Assembly: GCA_027310755.1 (NCBI GenBank) | Contig: DAIDAE010000004.1 | Coordinates: 1-43,606, forward strand | DNA: 43,606 bases | Origin: Candidatus Micrarchaeaceae archaeon | Lineage (GTDB): Archaea > Micrarchaeota > Micrarchaeia > Micrarchaeales > Micrarchaeaceae | Direction: 5' to 3' | The notes under the pieces: generated by a model | What the model was told of the DNA's origin: nothing | Seen by the model: the letters and a program-made list of their open reading frames with translations, nothing else | Databases searched by the model: none | Made by a program: the position numbers and the translations under genes | Shown: positions 15,006 through 23,956 of the stretch, piece after piece | Layout of the letters: each line of letters opens with the position of its first letter | Position numbering within the stretch: position 1 is the stretch's first letter

Positions 15006-18000
15006 CTACTGCTTTCCCACGAGTTGTACCCCGACTACCTGTGATTCGCTCGAGTTGTGAACTACGCCTATTGCCGTATCCGCGGCCGCTATCAGCGAAT
15101 CGTTGTGGCTCACCACTATGAATTGCGATTTCTGGCTCAATTCCTTTATTAGCTTTGAGAGCTTCTTTGAATTATCCTTGTCCAATGCCACGTCTATTTC
15201 ATCAAATACGTAAAAGGACATCGGTGTTCTCATCTGTATTGCGAAGAGCAACATGAGTGCAATAAGGGATTTCTGACCTCCCGACATAAGGTCCAGGTTA
15301 TGTTTCTTGTTACCCAGATGGATGTCTATTTGCAATCCGGAGTTGAATGGATCTTTTGGATTAGATAGATACAGCTTGGTACTCCCTTCAAATATGTAAC
15401 TGAAGAGCTGCTCGAAATTTTTACCTACCACGTCGAGGGTTTCCATGAAGACGCCTAGTTTCTTCGCCTCAATCTGCTCTATCATTGACATTATGGATAC
15501 TTTTTCGTTTTCTAGGGTTTCCATCTTCTTTTGTGCCTCCTCAACATCCCTCTTTCTCACCTCATACATCTCAGGCGCCTTGAGATTGACGTTACCAAGC
15601 CGTTCGAGATCCACCTTAGCCACGGTCATTTTATTTTCCAGCTCAACGGCATCGAAACCAGCTATCATGTCTATTTTTGGATAGATAAGCAACTCCGCTT
15701 TGATATCGCTGAGTCGTGTCTGGAGCTGGCTTTTCTTATTTTCCAATTCCATTACTTCCCTGCTTACCTTGTCATGATTAATTTCTAATTTACCTTTTTC
15801 CTTGCCAGATTTTTCAAGTTTTTCGTCGAGTACCTGCAGCTCCTTGAACATGCCCTTTGATTTCTTATCGTGGCTTTCGATCTCCGCAAGCAGTTCGCTT
15901 TTCTCCTTGTTCAAAGCGACGAGGTTCTTTTCTAGCTGGGCATGTTTTTCGTTAAGCACGCCAAGCGCATGCGTGTGTTCTTTTATCTCGTTCTCTAAAT
16001 TCTCTATAATTCCGCATATCATCTCGTTTTCCTTTGTGGTGGTTGCCGCATTCAATTTTAACTTGTCCACTTCGTCCCGGAGGGTTTTTATTTTTTCAGC
16101 TACTTCTTTTGACTTTGTGCCCTTTGCCATGTCGGAAATTGCGCTATTTATCTTCTCCCTTATTGATTCATTCTCTTCCTTAAGCAACTTTATTGAGGTT
16201 TCCTCCCTCTCCTTTTCAACCTTCAATGTCTCTATCTTATCCTTGTGGTCTTTTGCTATGGCCTCATAGGCCTTGATCTTTTCGTTAAGGGCATCCATGT
16301 TCCTATTAGCATCATTCTCCGATGCCAAAGAATGCCTGAGTTCAATCTCATAATTTGTTATCTCGGCATCGTAGTTCCCAGCCTTCTTCCTTATCATCTC
16401 CAGCGTGGCGTTTGCGTCATTCATTTTTTCAATTGTGGACTTTCTGTCTACTTCTATCTTTTTCAATTTGTTTTCCAGCGCCGGGACAGATAAGGCGAGC
16501 TTTACGCTCCCTCCGGTTACTATCCCCGACGGCTCTAGTATATCCCCATCCAGCGTTACATACCTAACCAGGCCTACGCCTAGTTTTTGGGCCTCCTTTA
16601 TGTCATTGACAAGATATGTGTTTGCAAGCACATACGAAAATACTTTTTGGTATTTGCCTTCAAACGAAATGTGGTCTATGATTGGCTTCGCTCCTGCAAT
16701 TGTAGGCTTATTTTCCTTGGTAGAAACCTCTTTCATCGGTATGAACGAAGCCCTGCCGAGTTTCTTTGCCTTGAGGATGGCTATTGCCTTATTTGCGCTG
16801 TCTATGCTATCAACTACAAAATAGGAAAACCTGCCTCCCGCTGCCGCTTGCACAGCAAGTGCATATTTGTCATCATATGTGCAGATGTCCTGTACTCGTC
16901 CGTGGAAGGAGCTCCCCAGCTCCTTCTTTATGCTCTCAGCGCTAATGCCGGATTCTCTCCCCGCACGTGCAAGCTGTTCTCTAAGATTTAACTGCTCGGT
17001 GTTTAGCGCGTCCATGATTTCATTCAGCTCTTTGAGCTTTGCAGTTTCCTTTGCGAAATCTGCACTCACCTGTTCTTTGGTTTTTTGCAGATTAGAAAGG
17101 GCATCCTTGCTGGACTTGATATTGTTTGTAAGGGTCGTCCTCTTTGAGCCATATTCGTTCATGGACTTATGGATTTCAAGGATGTCCCTACCCATACTCT
17201 CATACTCCGATGTGAGCCTGGAATGCTCCGTGGAAGCCGCAAGGTGTTTTTGTTCAAGCTCTGCCATCTTCTTATAATTGGAATCGAACCTCTCATTCAG
17301 CGATGCCGTCTCTTTGTCACTTCCAGACCCAATCATGTCTGGGAGGCCCTTGCCCTTTACTTCTGCTTCAAACAAATATTTTTTGATCAGTTCCTTATTC
17401 TCTTTTTCCTTCAGTTTATTCTTCTTTATTTCGCCGTTGAGATACTCCATCCTTTCCCTGTGCGCCTTAATCCCTTCCGATGTTGAGTTTATTTCATTGT
17501 CATTTACTGCAATGTTCTTGTTTACTTCTCCGATTCGCCCATTTGTCGAGCCGAGCTCGGCGTACTTTGCGCTCAGTACCTTGGAGAGTTTATCCTTCTC
17601 ATTCATCTGTGCCGTTATTTCCAGGGACAGGGAGCTCATCTGTTTTTCTAAGTCGTGCTCCGCATCGGTTTTCGAGGTCAACTGCGCTGCCGTACCGATG
17701 AGGTCTGTTTCTACCTCCTTCTCCCTTAACTTCAGTATTGTATATTGCATCTGCTTTATGCTGGATGTGAGCTCAAGATATTTTTCTGCGGCGGCCTTAT
17801 CCTTTTCCAATTCCTCAAGGAAACTGGATCGTTCGCCCATCAGGAGCCTAGATTCCCGTATCTTTATCTCAACTTTTTCGAGTTCTTTGAGAGCCGTATC
17901 CTTCTTGTCGTTGAACTCCTTGATTCCTGCCGCTACGTCTATCATCTCCCTTCTTTCCTTCGGGCTCTGGGTCAACAGGTATGTTATTTCGCCTTGTGTC

Positions 18001-18407
18001 ATGGTGTTGTTTTCGTTTATATTCCCATTAAAGCCGGAAAGTATGTCAATGACCTCCTGTCGCGTAACCCTTTTACCATCGAGCCTGTAGGCTATCTTCT
18101 TATCAGACCTTATCGCCCTTATTATCTCTATGTCCCTGTCCCCCGAGAATCTCACCTTTACGGTAGCCCTCTTGAAACCGCCATCCTCGCTTGCCCCTTT
18201 GATGTTGTTGTTTATGAGCTGTATTGATGATGTTATTCTCATTCTTTTGGGTGATGTCTCGCCTAACGCGAAAAGAAGTGCGTCGCAGATGTTTGATTTA
18301 CCTGAGCCGTTGGGACCAACGATGCAGTTGAAGCCCTTATTGAATTTTATTGTAGCATTCTTGAAAGATTTAAAGTTATGGATAGCTACCTCGTCCAAGT
18401 ATAGCAT
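15006..18407 (-). CDS. smc: Chromosome segregation ATPase SMC
   Basis: This is a full-length SMC protein of 1133 residues that folds and separates chromosomes as an ATP-driven dimer. It has Walker A GPNGSGKSN in the N-terminal head, two long Lys/Glu-rich coiled coils, and a hinge near residues 499-636 ending in GIVTGGS. The C-terminal head carries the signature LMSGGQKSLIALML and Walker B FYVFDEIDVALD, then VSHND. It starts MLYLDEVAIHNFKSFKN, the usual SMC opening. Kleisin partners (ScpA/ScpB) are not in the window. A GAATAAATAAAC element lies about 40 bases upstream. Confidence 0.97.
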   Translation of the reverse strand: MLYLDEVAIHNFKSFKNATIKFNKGFNCIVGPNGSGKSNICDALLFALGETSPKRMRITSSIQLINNNIKGASEDGGFKRATVKVRFSGDRDIEIIRAIRSDKKIAYRLDGKRVTRQEVIDILSGFNGNINENNTMTQGEITYLLTQSPKERREMIDVAAGIKEFNDKKDTALKELEKVEIKIRESRLLMGERSSFLEELEKDKAAAEKYLELTSSIKQMQYTILKLREKEVETDLIGTAAQLTSKTDAEHDLEKQMSSLSLEITAQMNEKDKLSKVLSAKYAELGSTNGRIGEVNKNIAVNDNEINSTSEGIKAHRERMEYLNGEIKKNKLKEKENKELIKKYLFEAEVKGKGLPDMIGSGSDKETASLNERFDSNYKKMAELEQKHLAASTEHSRLTSEYESMGRDILEIHKSMNEYGSKRTTLTNNIKSSKDALSNLQKTKEQVSADFAKETAKLKELNEIMDALNTEQLNLREQLARAGRESGISAESIKKELGSSFHGRVQDICTYDDKYALAVQAAAGGRFSYFVVDSIDSANKAIAILKAKKLGRASFIPMKEVSTKENKPTIAGAKPIIDHISFEGKYQKVFSYVLANTYLVNDIKEAQKLGVGLVRYVTLDGDILEPSGIVTGGSVKLALSVPALENKLKKIEVDRKSTIEKMNDANATLEMIRKKAGNYDAEITNYEIELRHSLASENDANRNMDALNEKIKAYEAIAKDHKDKIETLKVEKEREETSIKLLKEENESIREKINSAISDMAKGTKSKEVAEKIKTLRDEVDKLKLNAATTTKENEMICGIIENLENEIKEHTHALGVLNEKHAQLEKNLVALNKEKSELLAEIESHDKKSKGMFKELQVLDEKLEKSGKEKGKLEINHDKVSREVMELENKKSQLQTRLSDIKAELLIYPKIDMIAGFDAVELENKMTVAKVDLERLGNVNLKAPEMYEVRKRDVEEAQKKMETLENEKVSIMSMIEQIEAKKLGVFMETLDVVGKNFEQLFSYIFEGSTKLYLSNPKDPFNSGLQIDIHLGNKKHNLDLMSGGQKSLIALMLLFAIQMRTPMSFYVFDEIDVALDKDNSKKLSKLIKELSQKSQFIVVSHNDSLIAAADTAIGVVHNSSESQVVGVQLVGKQ

Positions 18408-18472
18408 TTTTACACCGATCGCCTTAGATATAGAAAAAGATGTTTATTTATTCCTTTCCTATCCCTTCGACG

Positions 18473-19537
18473 TCAATTTTTGGCCAGGGCGTGGTGCATA
18501 TGAAGGGCGGCGAGGGCCTCTATCCTGTCCGCAAGTAGGATTCCAATTACCTTCTTGCCCTTTGTAACCGCCATTATGCCGGATTCTTCGTATCTCATCC
18601 TGCTTATTGCCTTGGATAAATTGGCATTGTAGTCTATGGCGGGTATCTCGTCAGCAAATTGGGAAACTTTTAAATTTAGAGAACCTGTTTTATTGCCCAG
18701 CCCATTCACAGTTATCCTGGAGACCATTTTTACGACTTTGCCATCTTTGAAAAGAACCGTCCGGGCCCCGCGTCTCAGTAAGATTCTGTATAGCCACCCC
18801 ATGGTTGTGCTAGATTTCACTTGTATAAAATCCTTTGACAACAGACTGTACACATGCAATTTTTCGGTGTATTTTGATATGTATGCCATTTCTAGCTCGG
18901 CCCTAGCGCCTCCGTATATGAAAATAGCTATAATTACATTCCAAAGCATGTAAAGAACAAATGTACCAGGATCGGTAATGTAAAGTATTTCGTATATTGT
19001 GCTTCCTACAATGTAAATCGCCAGTATTATCTTGCTTACCTTTACGGTTCTTTCTGTCGCCACCAATTGGCCGTTCCTTTTTTCAAGGTAGCTTTTGAGT
19101 ATCCTGCCTCCATCAAGAGGAAATGCTGGAAGGAAATTTGATACGGCCAGCAGGCCGTTGAGCAGGAATAGGACTTCGAGGGCGCTACCCATGGCGCCGG
19201 ATGGCAAATACAGGTACATGAGTCCGAATACAAGAGCTAGCGCGGTACTGACCAATGGACCGGCAAGAGCAATCCTAAGGCTCGTATCCGGATCCGCATC
19301 ATCCAAATCTATTATGGATGCACCACCAAGCGGAAAAAGGACTATTTTCTTCACTTTGATTTTGTAATGCCTTGATGTAAGAGAATGGCCAAGTTCATGC
19401 AACAGGACCATAAGAAATAGTATCACCACTATGGTAAAGTAACCAAAGAAAAGCACTATCAATAAAAGGAGTACGAATGTCCAGTCCAGCTCTATGGCTA
19501 TCCCGAAAAGTTTGCCTATGGAAATACCGCTGACCAT
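18473..19537 (-). CDS. Site-2-protease-family membrane metalloprotease (M50) with CBS-like end
   Basis: This is an intramembrane zinc protease of the S2P/SpoIVFB type. Zinc ligands are His47 and His51 in HELGH, inside a transmembrane helix, and the third ligand is in FPLDGGRILKS. At least five hydrophobic segments occupy the first 215 residues. The C-terminal third (SKDFIQVKSSTTMGWLYRIL to the end) is soluble, with IPAIDYNANLSKAISRM and GIMAVTKGKKVIGIL, which resemble a CBS-type regulatory domain. Such enzymes cut membrane-bound substrates; the target is unknown. It is transcribed toward smc and is divergent from the phosphoesterase gene. Confidence 0.9.
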   Translation of the reverse strand: MVSGISIGKLFGIAIELDWTFVLLLLIVLFFGYFTIVVILFLMVLLHELGHSLTSRHYKIKVKKIVLFPLGGASIIDLDDADPDTSLRIALAGPLVSTALALVFGLMYLYLPSGAMGSALEVLFLLNGLLAVSNFLPAFPLDGGRILKSYLEKRNGQLVATERTVKVSKIILAIYIVGSTIYEILYITDPGTFVLYMLWNVIIAIFIYGGARAELEMAYISKYTEKLHVYSLLSKDFIQVKSSTTMGWLYRILLRRGARTVLFKDGKVVKMVSRITVNGLGNKTGSLNLKVSQFADEIPAIDYNANLSKAISRMRYEESGIMAVTKGKKVIGILLADRIEALAALHMHHALAKN

Positions 19538-19548
19538 TGCCTCACTTT

Positions 19549-19581
19549 GATATATTTATATGGCAAATGATAAAATATCAT
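19549..19581. promoter_or_regulatory. Divergent promoter region with ATGATA-AAA-TATCAT palindrome
   Basis: The 63-base gap between the divergent M50 and phosphoesterase genes holds TATATTTATATGG, which can serve as a TATA box for both strands (about 20 bases from the M50 ATG at 19537 and 44 from the ATG at 19601). Next to it is an inverted repeat with 6-bp arms at 19567-19581. The region is very A/T-rich, so the repeat may be chance. Confidence 0.45.
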
Positions 19582-19600
19582 GTTAATTGTGTGGTAGCAA

Positions 19601-20419
19601 ATGGAGAGGGAGGAAAATCATATAAAATTCGTATATGATGAAGCTGCAGCCATAGTAACAGCAGGGGAAAAGGACTATTTGGTTATCGGAGACCTCCATA
19701 TAGGAGCGGAGCTCCCATTAATCAAAAGGGGCATAAAAATATACAATGCAGAGCGGCAGATGCTCAAAAAGATAAGAGAGATTGCTGGAGAGTTCAAGAC
19801 AAAGAATTTGATAATCCTGGGAGATATAAAAGACACAATACTATATCCGGAACTCAGGGAAAGCAATGCCATACTGACATTTTTCAATGGGCTAAAGGAA
19901 GAAAACTTTAATGTTGTAATAACCGCAGGAAACCATGACCCACACCTCAATGAAATAGTAGACTGCAAGATTGTGGATGAGCTCATTGTGGGGGATTTTG
20001 CCTTTCTCCATGGCCATCGATGGCCATCCGATAATGCAATGAAAGAGAAATTTCTATTTGCTGGGCATAACCACATAGCAATAGGGATAGAAGATAGGTC
20101 GGGGGGATATTACAACCAAAAGGCGTGGCTCACTGCGCGATTTAGCAGGAAATATGGCCTGGAAAAATATCCGCATGCGAACAGGGGAATACAACTGGTG
20201 GTGTTGCCCGCATTCAATGACCTCATAATAGGCATGCCGCTGGGCAGGCTCCCACAAGACAAGAATCTGAGCCCTTTATTCAGAAATAAGATATTTGACT
20301 ACAAGAGTGCCATGGTCTACGGGCTTCGCGGAGAGCGGATAGGAAGGGCTGGTAGTATAAAAAATAGGTATGCCAAGAGAAAGAGCTCAAAGCAAGGCAG
20401 TCACGACATCGGCAGGTAG
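19601..20419 (+). CDS. Calcineurin-like metallophosphoesterase
   Basis: This is a two-metal phosphoesterase of about 272 residues. All family motifs are visible: GDLHIGAE, LGDIKD, AGNHDPHL, LHGHRWPSD, and AGHNHIAIG. The pattern matches the archaeal group related to SbcD/Mre11 and to DNA-ligase-associated phosphoesterases (MJ0037 type). Its substrate is probably a nucleic acid or nucleotide, but this is inference. The C-terminus ends with a basic tail (KNRYAKRKSSK). No nuclease partner such as Rad50 is adjacent. Confidence 0.88.
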   Translation: MEREENHIKFVYDEAAAIVTAGEKDYLVIGDLHIGAELPLIKRGIKIYNAERQMLKKIREIAGEFKTKNLIILGDIKDTILYPELRESNAILTFFNGLKEENFNVVITAGNHDPHLNEIVDCKIVDELIVGDFAFLHGHRWPSDNAMKEKFLFAGHNHIAIGIEDRSGGYYNQKAWLTARFSRKYGLEKYPHANRGIQLVVLPAFNDLIIGMPLGRLPQDKNLSPLFRNKIFDYKSAMVYGLRGERIGRAGSIKNRYAKRKSSKQGSHDIGR

Positions 20420-20434
20420 TGTCCCGGGACTACC
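20416..20434. terminator. GC-rich inverted repeat between convergent genes
   Basis: The sequence GTAG-TG-TCCCGGGA-CTAC lies at the end of the phosphoesterase gene, 30 bases before the convergent rpoK stop. It contains the perfect 10-bp palindrome GTCCCGGGAC (20421-20430). It may mark transcript ends in both directions. No U-run follows. Confidence 0.35.
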
Positions 20435-20463
20435 CCATCTTTCTTTCCGTAGGGGCAATCAGG

Positions 20464-20640
20464 TTATCGGAGTATTGTTATCGGGATGGCTCCTTTGTCG
20501 AACTCAATCTCTGCGAGATCTATAGGATTTATCATCCCGGGAGGCACTTTAACAAGAGGAGGTGCGCCATAAGCGAGCTGTAATGCCCTGGCACCTATGA
20601 TCCTTGCCTTTTCAAATTTCGTAAATTTTTCTGCTGCCAT
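20464..20640 (-). CDS. rpoK: RNA polymerase subunit K (Rpb6/omega homologue)
   Basis: This is a 58-residue subunit that helps assemble the archaeal RNA polymerase. FTKFEKARIIGARALQLAYGAPPLV followed by PIDLAEIEFDKGAIPITILR is the canonical RpoK sequence with the conserved ARIIGARALQ helix. I use the ATG at 20640 rather than an upstream ATG at 20649. It lies 18 bases after the geranylgeranyl reductase gene and is probably on the same transcript. Polymerase subunit genes are not otherwise present in the window. Confidence 0.93.
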   Translation of the reverse strand: MAAEKFTKFEKARIIGARALQLAYGAPPLVKVPPGMINPIDLAEIEFDKGAIPITILR

Positions 20641-20658
20641 AAAAATCATCGTAATCGA

Positions 20659-22107
20659 TTATATCGGATGCGGTTTGAACTTCGCCTGTGTTTCCTCTAT
20701 CTCCCTCTTTACCGATTGTTTCCATTCGACAAAATTATCATCCGGGGACCTCGGATATTTTTCGTAAATTGAATTTAGCGTTTTCATCTTATTTATTACC
20801 CAGACCAGGTCCATAAATGCTTCTATATTTGATAGACCCTTCGCGGCGAGCTTTAGTTTGCTGATAGCGCCGAGCTCCGGCGTCATCCCATATGCAACTT
20901 CCTGGGCCTCCTTTGATGTAAGAAAATTCTTCATGCCGAAGTTTAATAGGTCGTTGTTGAGCGACTGCATGTATGTCCTAAAGGCTTCCATGCATGCTGT
21001 TTTTTTGCCGTACATTTCATTGAACTCGAAATTATATGGCCAAAGCCCTTTTATGCTCACGTCCCCGGCCTTTACCGCATTTGCGGCATGCTCTCCGGCT
21101 ATCACTCCTGATATCAGTGCGGGGCCGATACCGCCGGCGCTGATCGGGTTTGGCATTGCCATGCTGTCTCCGGCGCCCATATAGCCGTTATAGACCAGGC
21201 TTTCCATCTGCCTCCTCACTGCAACCGACCAGTACCCCTTGCCATTGTTGTCGCTATTGTCCAGCTTTACGCTCTTTATTATCGGAATCGACTTTACATA
21301 CTCGTCCATTAAACTATGGAGTGTGTCCTTCTTGCCCAACGCCTTGTTTCTTGCCTCTATGCTTGACTTCTGGGTCCCTATTCCGATATTTATCCTATTC
21401 TTTCCACCTGCTTTTGGAAAGACCCATCCGTAGCCACCTGGAGCTATTACCTGGTTAAGATGGATTAACGCTATCTTTGGATCGTAGTAATTGAGGTCCT
21501 CCTTTTCGATTTCTACCTCATAAATGTATCTTCCGGTCGATTCCATGTCATCGATATCTACTGTCTTATCGATATACGGATTATCGGGGAGTTTTCTTCT
21601 GAGATTTGTAGCGACCCCGAGGCAATCAATTATCACCTTAGCCCTGAACTCCATGTGTTTCATTGTCTTGTCCTTCCCGGATACACCGACAATGTAATCT
21701 TTCTCGATCACCGGATTCTCTACGTCAAATTCCGGTATAAAGTGCACGCCGGATTTCCTTGCAAAATCCAAAAGCTTTGCCTCAAACTTTGGTCGCTCTA
21801 GGACATATCCTTTTCCATCGAACATGAATCTTGATTTAAGATCTGGGGAAAGCGCTACGACACCCTCCACGGGCTGACCAAGTTCCTCTTTGGTGAATTC
21901 TATTCCCAGCTTCTTTCTAATAAACTGAATATGGCTATCCGCTACTGCATCGCCACACACCCAGCCCCAGTTTGTTTTCTTTCCGGGTTCACTTTCCTTG
22001 TTCTTGTCGAGAAGCAGTACTTTCATGCCCTTTCTTGCGGCTGAAGCGGCGGCTAACGTGCCGGCGAGGCCTGCACCTGCAACTATTACATCATAATGAT
22101 TTTCCAT
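20659..22107 (-). CDS. Geranylgeranyl reductase family flavoprotein
   Basis: This FAD enzyme saturates the double bonds of archaeal isoprenoid lipid chains or a related prenyl substrate. It has an N-terminal dinucleotide fold (VAGAGLAGTLAA), the NWGWVCGDA region near residue 47, and the late FAD motif GAGDSMAMPNPISAGGIGPAL near residue 318. At 482 residues it is longer than typical digeranylgeranylglycerophospholipid reductases (about 390-400), with extra sequence at the C-terminus that may add a helical cap. It fits with the prenyl diphosphate synthase at 4250-5143. A CTATTATAG TATA-like element lies about 35 bases upstream. Confidence 0.88.
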   Translation of the reverse strand: MENHYDVIVAGAGLAGTLAAASAARKGMKVLLLDKNKESEPGKKTNWGWVCGDAVADSHIQFIRKKLGIEFTKEELGQPVEGVVALSPDLKSRFMFDGKGYVLERPKFEAKLLDFARKSGVHFIPEFDVENPVIEKDYIVGVSGKDKTMKHMEFRAKVIIDCLGVATNLRRKLPDNPYIDKTVDIDDMESTGRYIYEVEIEKEDLNYYDPKIALIHLNQVIAPGGYGWVFPKAGGKNRINIGIGTQKSSIEARNKALGKKDTLHSLMDEYVKSIPIIKSVKLDNSDNNGKGYWSVAVRRQMESLVYNGYMGAGDSMAMPNPISAGGIGPALISGVIAGEHAANAVKAGDVSIKGLWPYNFEFNEMYGKKTACMEAFRTYMQSLNNDLLNFGMKNFLTSKEAQEVAYGMTPELGAISKLKLAAKGLSNIEAFMDLVWVINKMKTLNSIYEKYPRSPDDNFVEWKQSVKREIEETQAKFKPHPI

Positions 22108-22153
22108 GATAATCCTGAAATTGAGTAAGGATCAGCGCTATAATAGTTCTCCC

Positions 22154-22174
22154 GTAAGAATTTAATAATCTTAC
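22154..22174. repeat. Inverted repeat in the 22108-22366 gap
   Basis: GTAAGA and TCTTAC flank nine A/T bases. The repeat sits in a 259-base gap between two divergent genes, about 47 bases upstream of the geranylgeranyl reductase start and between two TATA-like elements (near 22140 and 22182, minus strand). It could be an operator. I see no ORF or convincing RNA gene in the rest of the gap. Confidence 0.35.
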
Positions 22175-22336
22175 GCATGCTATAAAAAAGTTAATGCGGG
22201 GTCATTCCAGTAAGATGCTTGAATCAATGGTGATTATGATGCATGCAAAACAAAATTGTAATTGCCAACGCCCGTGCTTTTATACACTCTTCTGCATGAT
22301 GTCGGTTTTCAGCAAAGGGCAAAGTAAATAGGAATA

Positions 22337-22346
22337 TTTTTATACC
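22337..22346 (+). promoter_or_regulatory. TATA box of a leaderless methyltransferase gene
   Basis: TTTTTATACC is centred about 26 bases before the ATG at 22367, so transcription should begin at or next to the start codon. No ribosome-binding sequence is present, as expected for a leaderless archaeal mRNA. Confidence 0.65.
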
Positions 22347-22366
22347 AAAACTGGCTTCTATCTATA

Positions 22367-23098
22367 ATGGACGAAAAACATGTAATACTTGACGCTTGGA
22401 GGAAGAAGGTTGAGGGGATACAGTCCGATCCACCTATAGATTACAAGACAGTATTCAACGAGACCGTCAGAAACATAGGGGATGTCAAGTACTCTTTGCT
22501 AGATATAGGCACGGGGGCGGGTAGGGTCATATTTGAAAACAACCTAAATAAGCTTTACAGGAAAGTTGTTGGCATAGACATAAGGCCGGAGATGATAGAA
22601 CTTTGCAAGGAAAGTTCAAAGGGCATGAAGAACGTGGAGTTCTTTGTGATGGATGCAACGAAGCAGATGACATTCAAGCCAGGCAGTTTTGATGTGGTTT
22701 CTGCTATGTTCCCGCCATTCAATCCGAGCGAAATAAACAGGGTCCTTAGCCCTGGCGGATACTTTATTCTGCTCTCCAGTCTAAAAGGAGACCATAAAGA
22801 AGTAGTAAAGTATTTCCCGGAATTAGAAAGATTCTCCTCGGGCAACTATTCATTCACGACACTGAAGGCACTGAGCCGCAACCTCAGAAATTCCGGATTC
22901 AAGATAGTTGCGACAACTGCTATGAAGTACAAGTGGATATTCAGGGATGAGGAGGTGCTAAAGCGCTGGTATGAAAAAGTGGCATTCAGGCGCATTTTTG
23001 ATGGATCAGAAGAGAAACTTGCGTCGCTGCGCAGAAACATAGACGGGAAGATAACCATAACCAGATTCCTATGCACTACGGTGGCAAGAAAACATTAG
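22367..23098 (+). CDS. Class I SAM-dependent methyltransferase
   Basis: This is a Rossmann-fold methyltransferase of 243 residues. Motif I is LLDIGTGAGRVIF, the acidic residue after strand 2 is in VGIDIRPEMIELC, motif II is FFVMDATKQM, and the motif IV/V region is PGSFDVVSAMFPPFN followed by LSPGGYFILLSS. The substrate is unknown. The C-terminal 60 residues (MKYKWIFRDEEVLKRWYEKV onward) are basic and may hold the acceptor site. It is convergent with the GT2 gene 3 bases away. Confidence 0.87.
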   Translation: MDEKHVILDAWRKKVEGIQSDPPIDYKTVFNETVRNIGDVKYSLLDIGTGAGRVIFENNLNKLYRKVVGIDIRPEMIELCKESSKGMKNVEFFVMDATKQMTFKPGSFDVVSAMFPPFNPSEINRVLSPGGYFILLSSLKGDHKEVVKYFPELERFSSGNYSFTTLKALSRNLRNSGFKIVATTAMKYKWIFRDEEVLKRWYEKVAFRRIFDGSEEKLASLRRNIDGKITITRFLCTTVARKH

Positions 23099-23101
23099 TG
23101 G

Positions 23102-23803
23102 TCATCTTATTATAGGGTATTCCCCTTTTGGCTTCTTAAGAACATGATACCTGAACATGTTATCTACATGGAAAACAAAATAGCCCCAAATACCCCACGC
23201 CCTGACCCTTCTCGTGCTCGTGTATACAAGTGCCCTGTCCACATACAATATTTTGCCATAGTTCTTCAGTTTGTTCGATAGGTCCCAATCTTCGTATGTT
23301 CTTAATGAAGAATCAAATCCATGAACCTTGTTGAATATATCCCGCCTTACTGCAAAATTTGATCCCACAATGGATGGCCTTCCGAACAGTATGCTGAGCT
23401 TAACAAAAAGGATGGATACAAACTTATATCCAAATCCTACTCCTCTGCCTACACCCTTTTCGAGCGGCAATATCGGCCCTGTGGCCGCAATAATATCATC
23501 GTTGAAGGCGGTCGAATATGCCATCAGCAAACCATTTGATGGCTTTGTATCCGCATCAAGAAAAACTAGTATATGGCCCTTGGCGTGCCTTGCACCGGCA
23601 TTTCTGCCGGCCGCCATGCCTTTTTTCCTGTCAATGATGACAGTTGCGTATTTCTTTGCGATCTGGCGGGTCTTATCCGAGCTGCCCCCGTCAGAAACTA
23701 TTGTCTCAAAATCCTTGAACGATTGCTTCTTCAGGCCTTCCAGGGAATTCCGAATGTATTTCTCCTCGTTTAATGCAGGGATGATTACACTTATTTTTAC
23801 CAA
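23102..23803 (-). CDS. Family 2 glycosyltransferase
   Basis: This is a GT-A fold inverting glycosyltransferase of 233 residues. It shows ISVIIPALNEEKYI, TIVSDGGSSDKT, the donor/metal DxD-type motif in LVFLDADTKPS, and a C-terminal acceptor region with RTYEDWDLSNKL. A hydrophobic segment near the end may associate it with the membrane. I place the start at the TTG at 23803, with GTGAT a few bases upstream; a longer frame from 23842 would run into the tRNA-Leu gene. It is probably transcribed just behind that tRNA. The sugar is unknown; dolichol- or surface-glycan synthesis is plausible. Confidence 0.88.
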   Translation of the reverse strand: MVKISVIIPALNEEKYIRNSLEGLKKQSFKDFETIVSDGGSSDKTRQIAKKYATVIIDRKKGMAAGRNAGARHAKGHILVFLDADTKPSNGLLMAYSTAFNDDIIAATGPILPLEKGVGRGVGFGYKFVSILFVKLSILFGRPSIVGSNFAVRRDIFNKVHGFDSSLRTYEDWDLSNKLKNYGKILYVDRALVYTSTRRVRAWGIWGYFVFHVDNMFRYHVLKKPKGEYPIIR

Positions 23804-23814
23804 TTTATCACTTT

Positions 23815-23921
23815 TGGTGCAGGGGGTGAGATTTGAACTCACGAAGGCGCTAAGCCACAGGATCTTAAGTCCTGCGCATTTTTCTGTGGCGTTGTGCCAG
23901 ACCAGACTCTGCCACCCCTGC
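23815..23921 (-). tRNA. tRNA-Leu(UAA) with D-loop intron and encoded CCA
   Basis: The gene reads GCAGGGG at its 5' end and CCCCTGC near its 3' end (7-bp acceptor stem), discriminator A, and encoded CCA at 23815-23817. The anticodon arm GCAGGA-CTTAAGA-TCCTGT gives anticodon UAA. A long variable arm with a GGC/GCC stem marks a class II tRNA, and the T arm is GTGAG-TTCAAAT-CTCAC. The D-arm GCA/TGC is interrupted by extra sequence that I read as a 20-nt intron. Removing it leaves an 87-nt tRNA with D-loop GAGTCTGGTAA, which has the conserved G18G19 and A21. Confidence 0.93.
23881..23900 (-). other. Predicted 20-nt tRNA intron in the D-loop
   Basis: On the tRNA strand, exon bases TCTG pair with intron bases CAGA to make a 4-bp central helix. 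It is flanked by 3-nt bulges GTC and AAA, and an inner intron hairpin TGGC-ACAAC-GCCA closes the fold. This is the bulge-helix-bulge recognised by archaeal splicing endonuclease. Cuts after the second base of each bulge remove 20 nt. The outer helix (GCA/TGC) is short and set off by a small internal loop, so the motif is relaxed on that side. Confidence 0.72.
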
Positions 23922-23956
23922 TTTGAATGATTAATTAACTTACAAAAAGATATTAA

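Noticed and set aside
17278-18090. A 270-codon frame opposite smc
   Set aside because: Antisense to the SMC N-terminal region; the Ser/Phe-rich product is typical of the complement of Lys/Glu-rich coiled coil.
22175-22330. Possible box C/D guide RNA in the gap before the methyltransferase
   Set aside because: There are TGATG-like and CTGA-like words on both strands, but no set of C, D', C' and D boxes in correct order and spacing.
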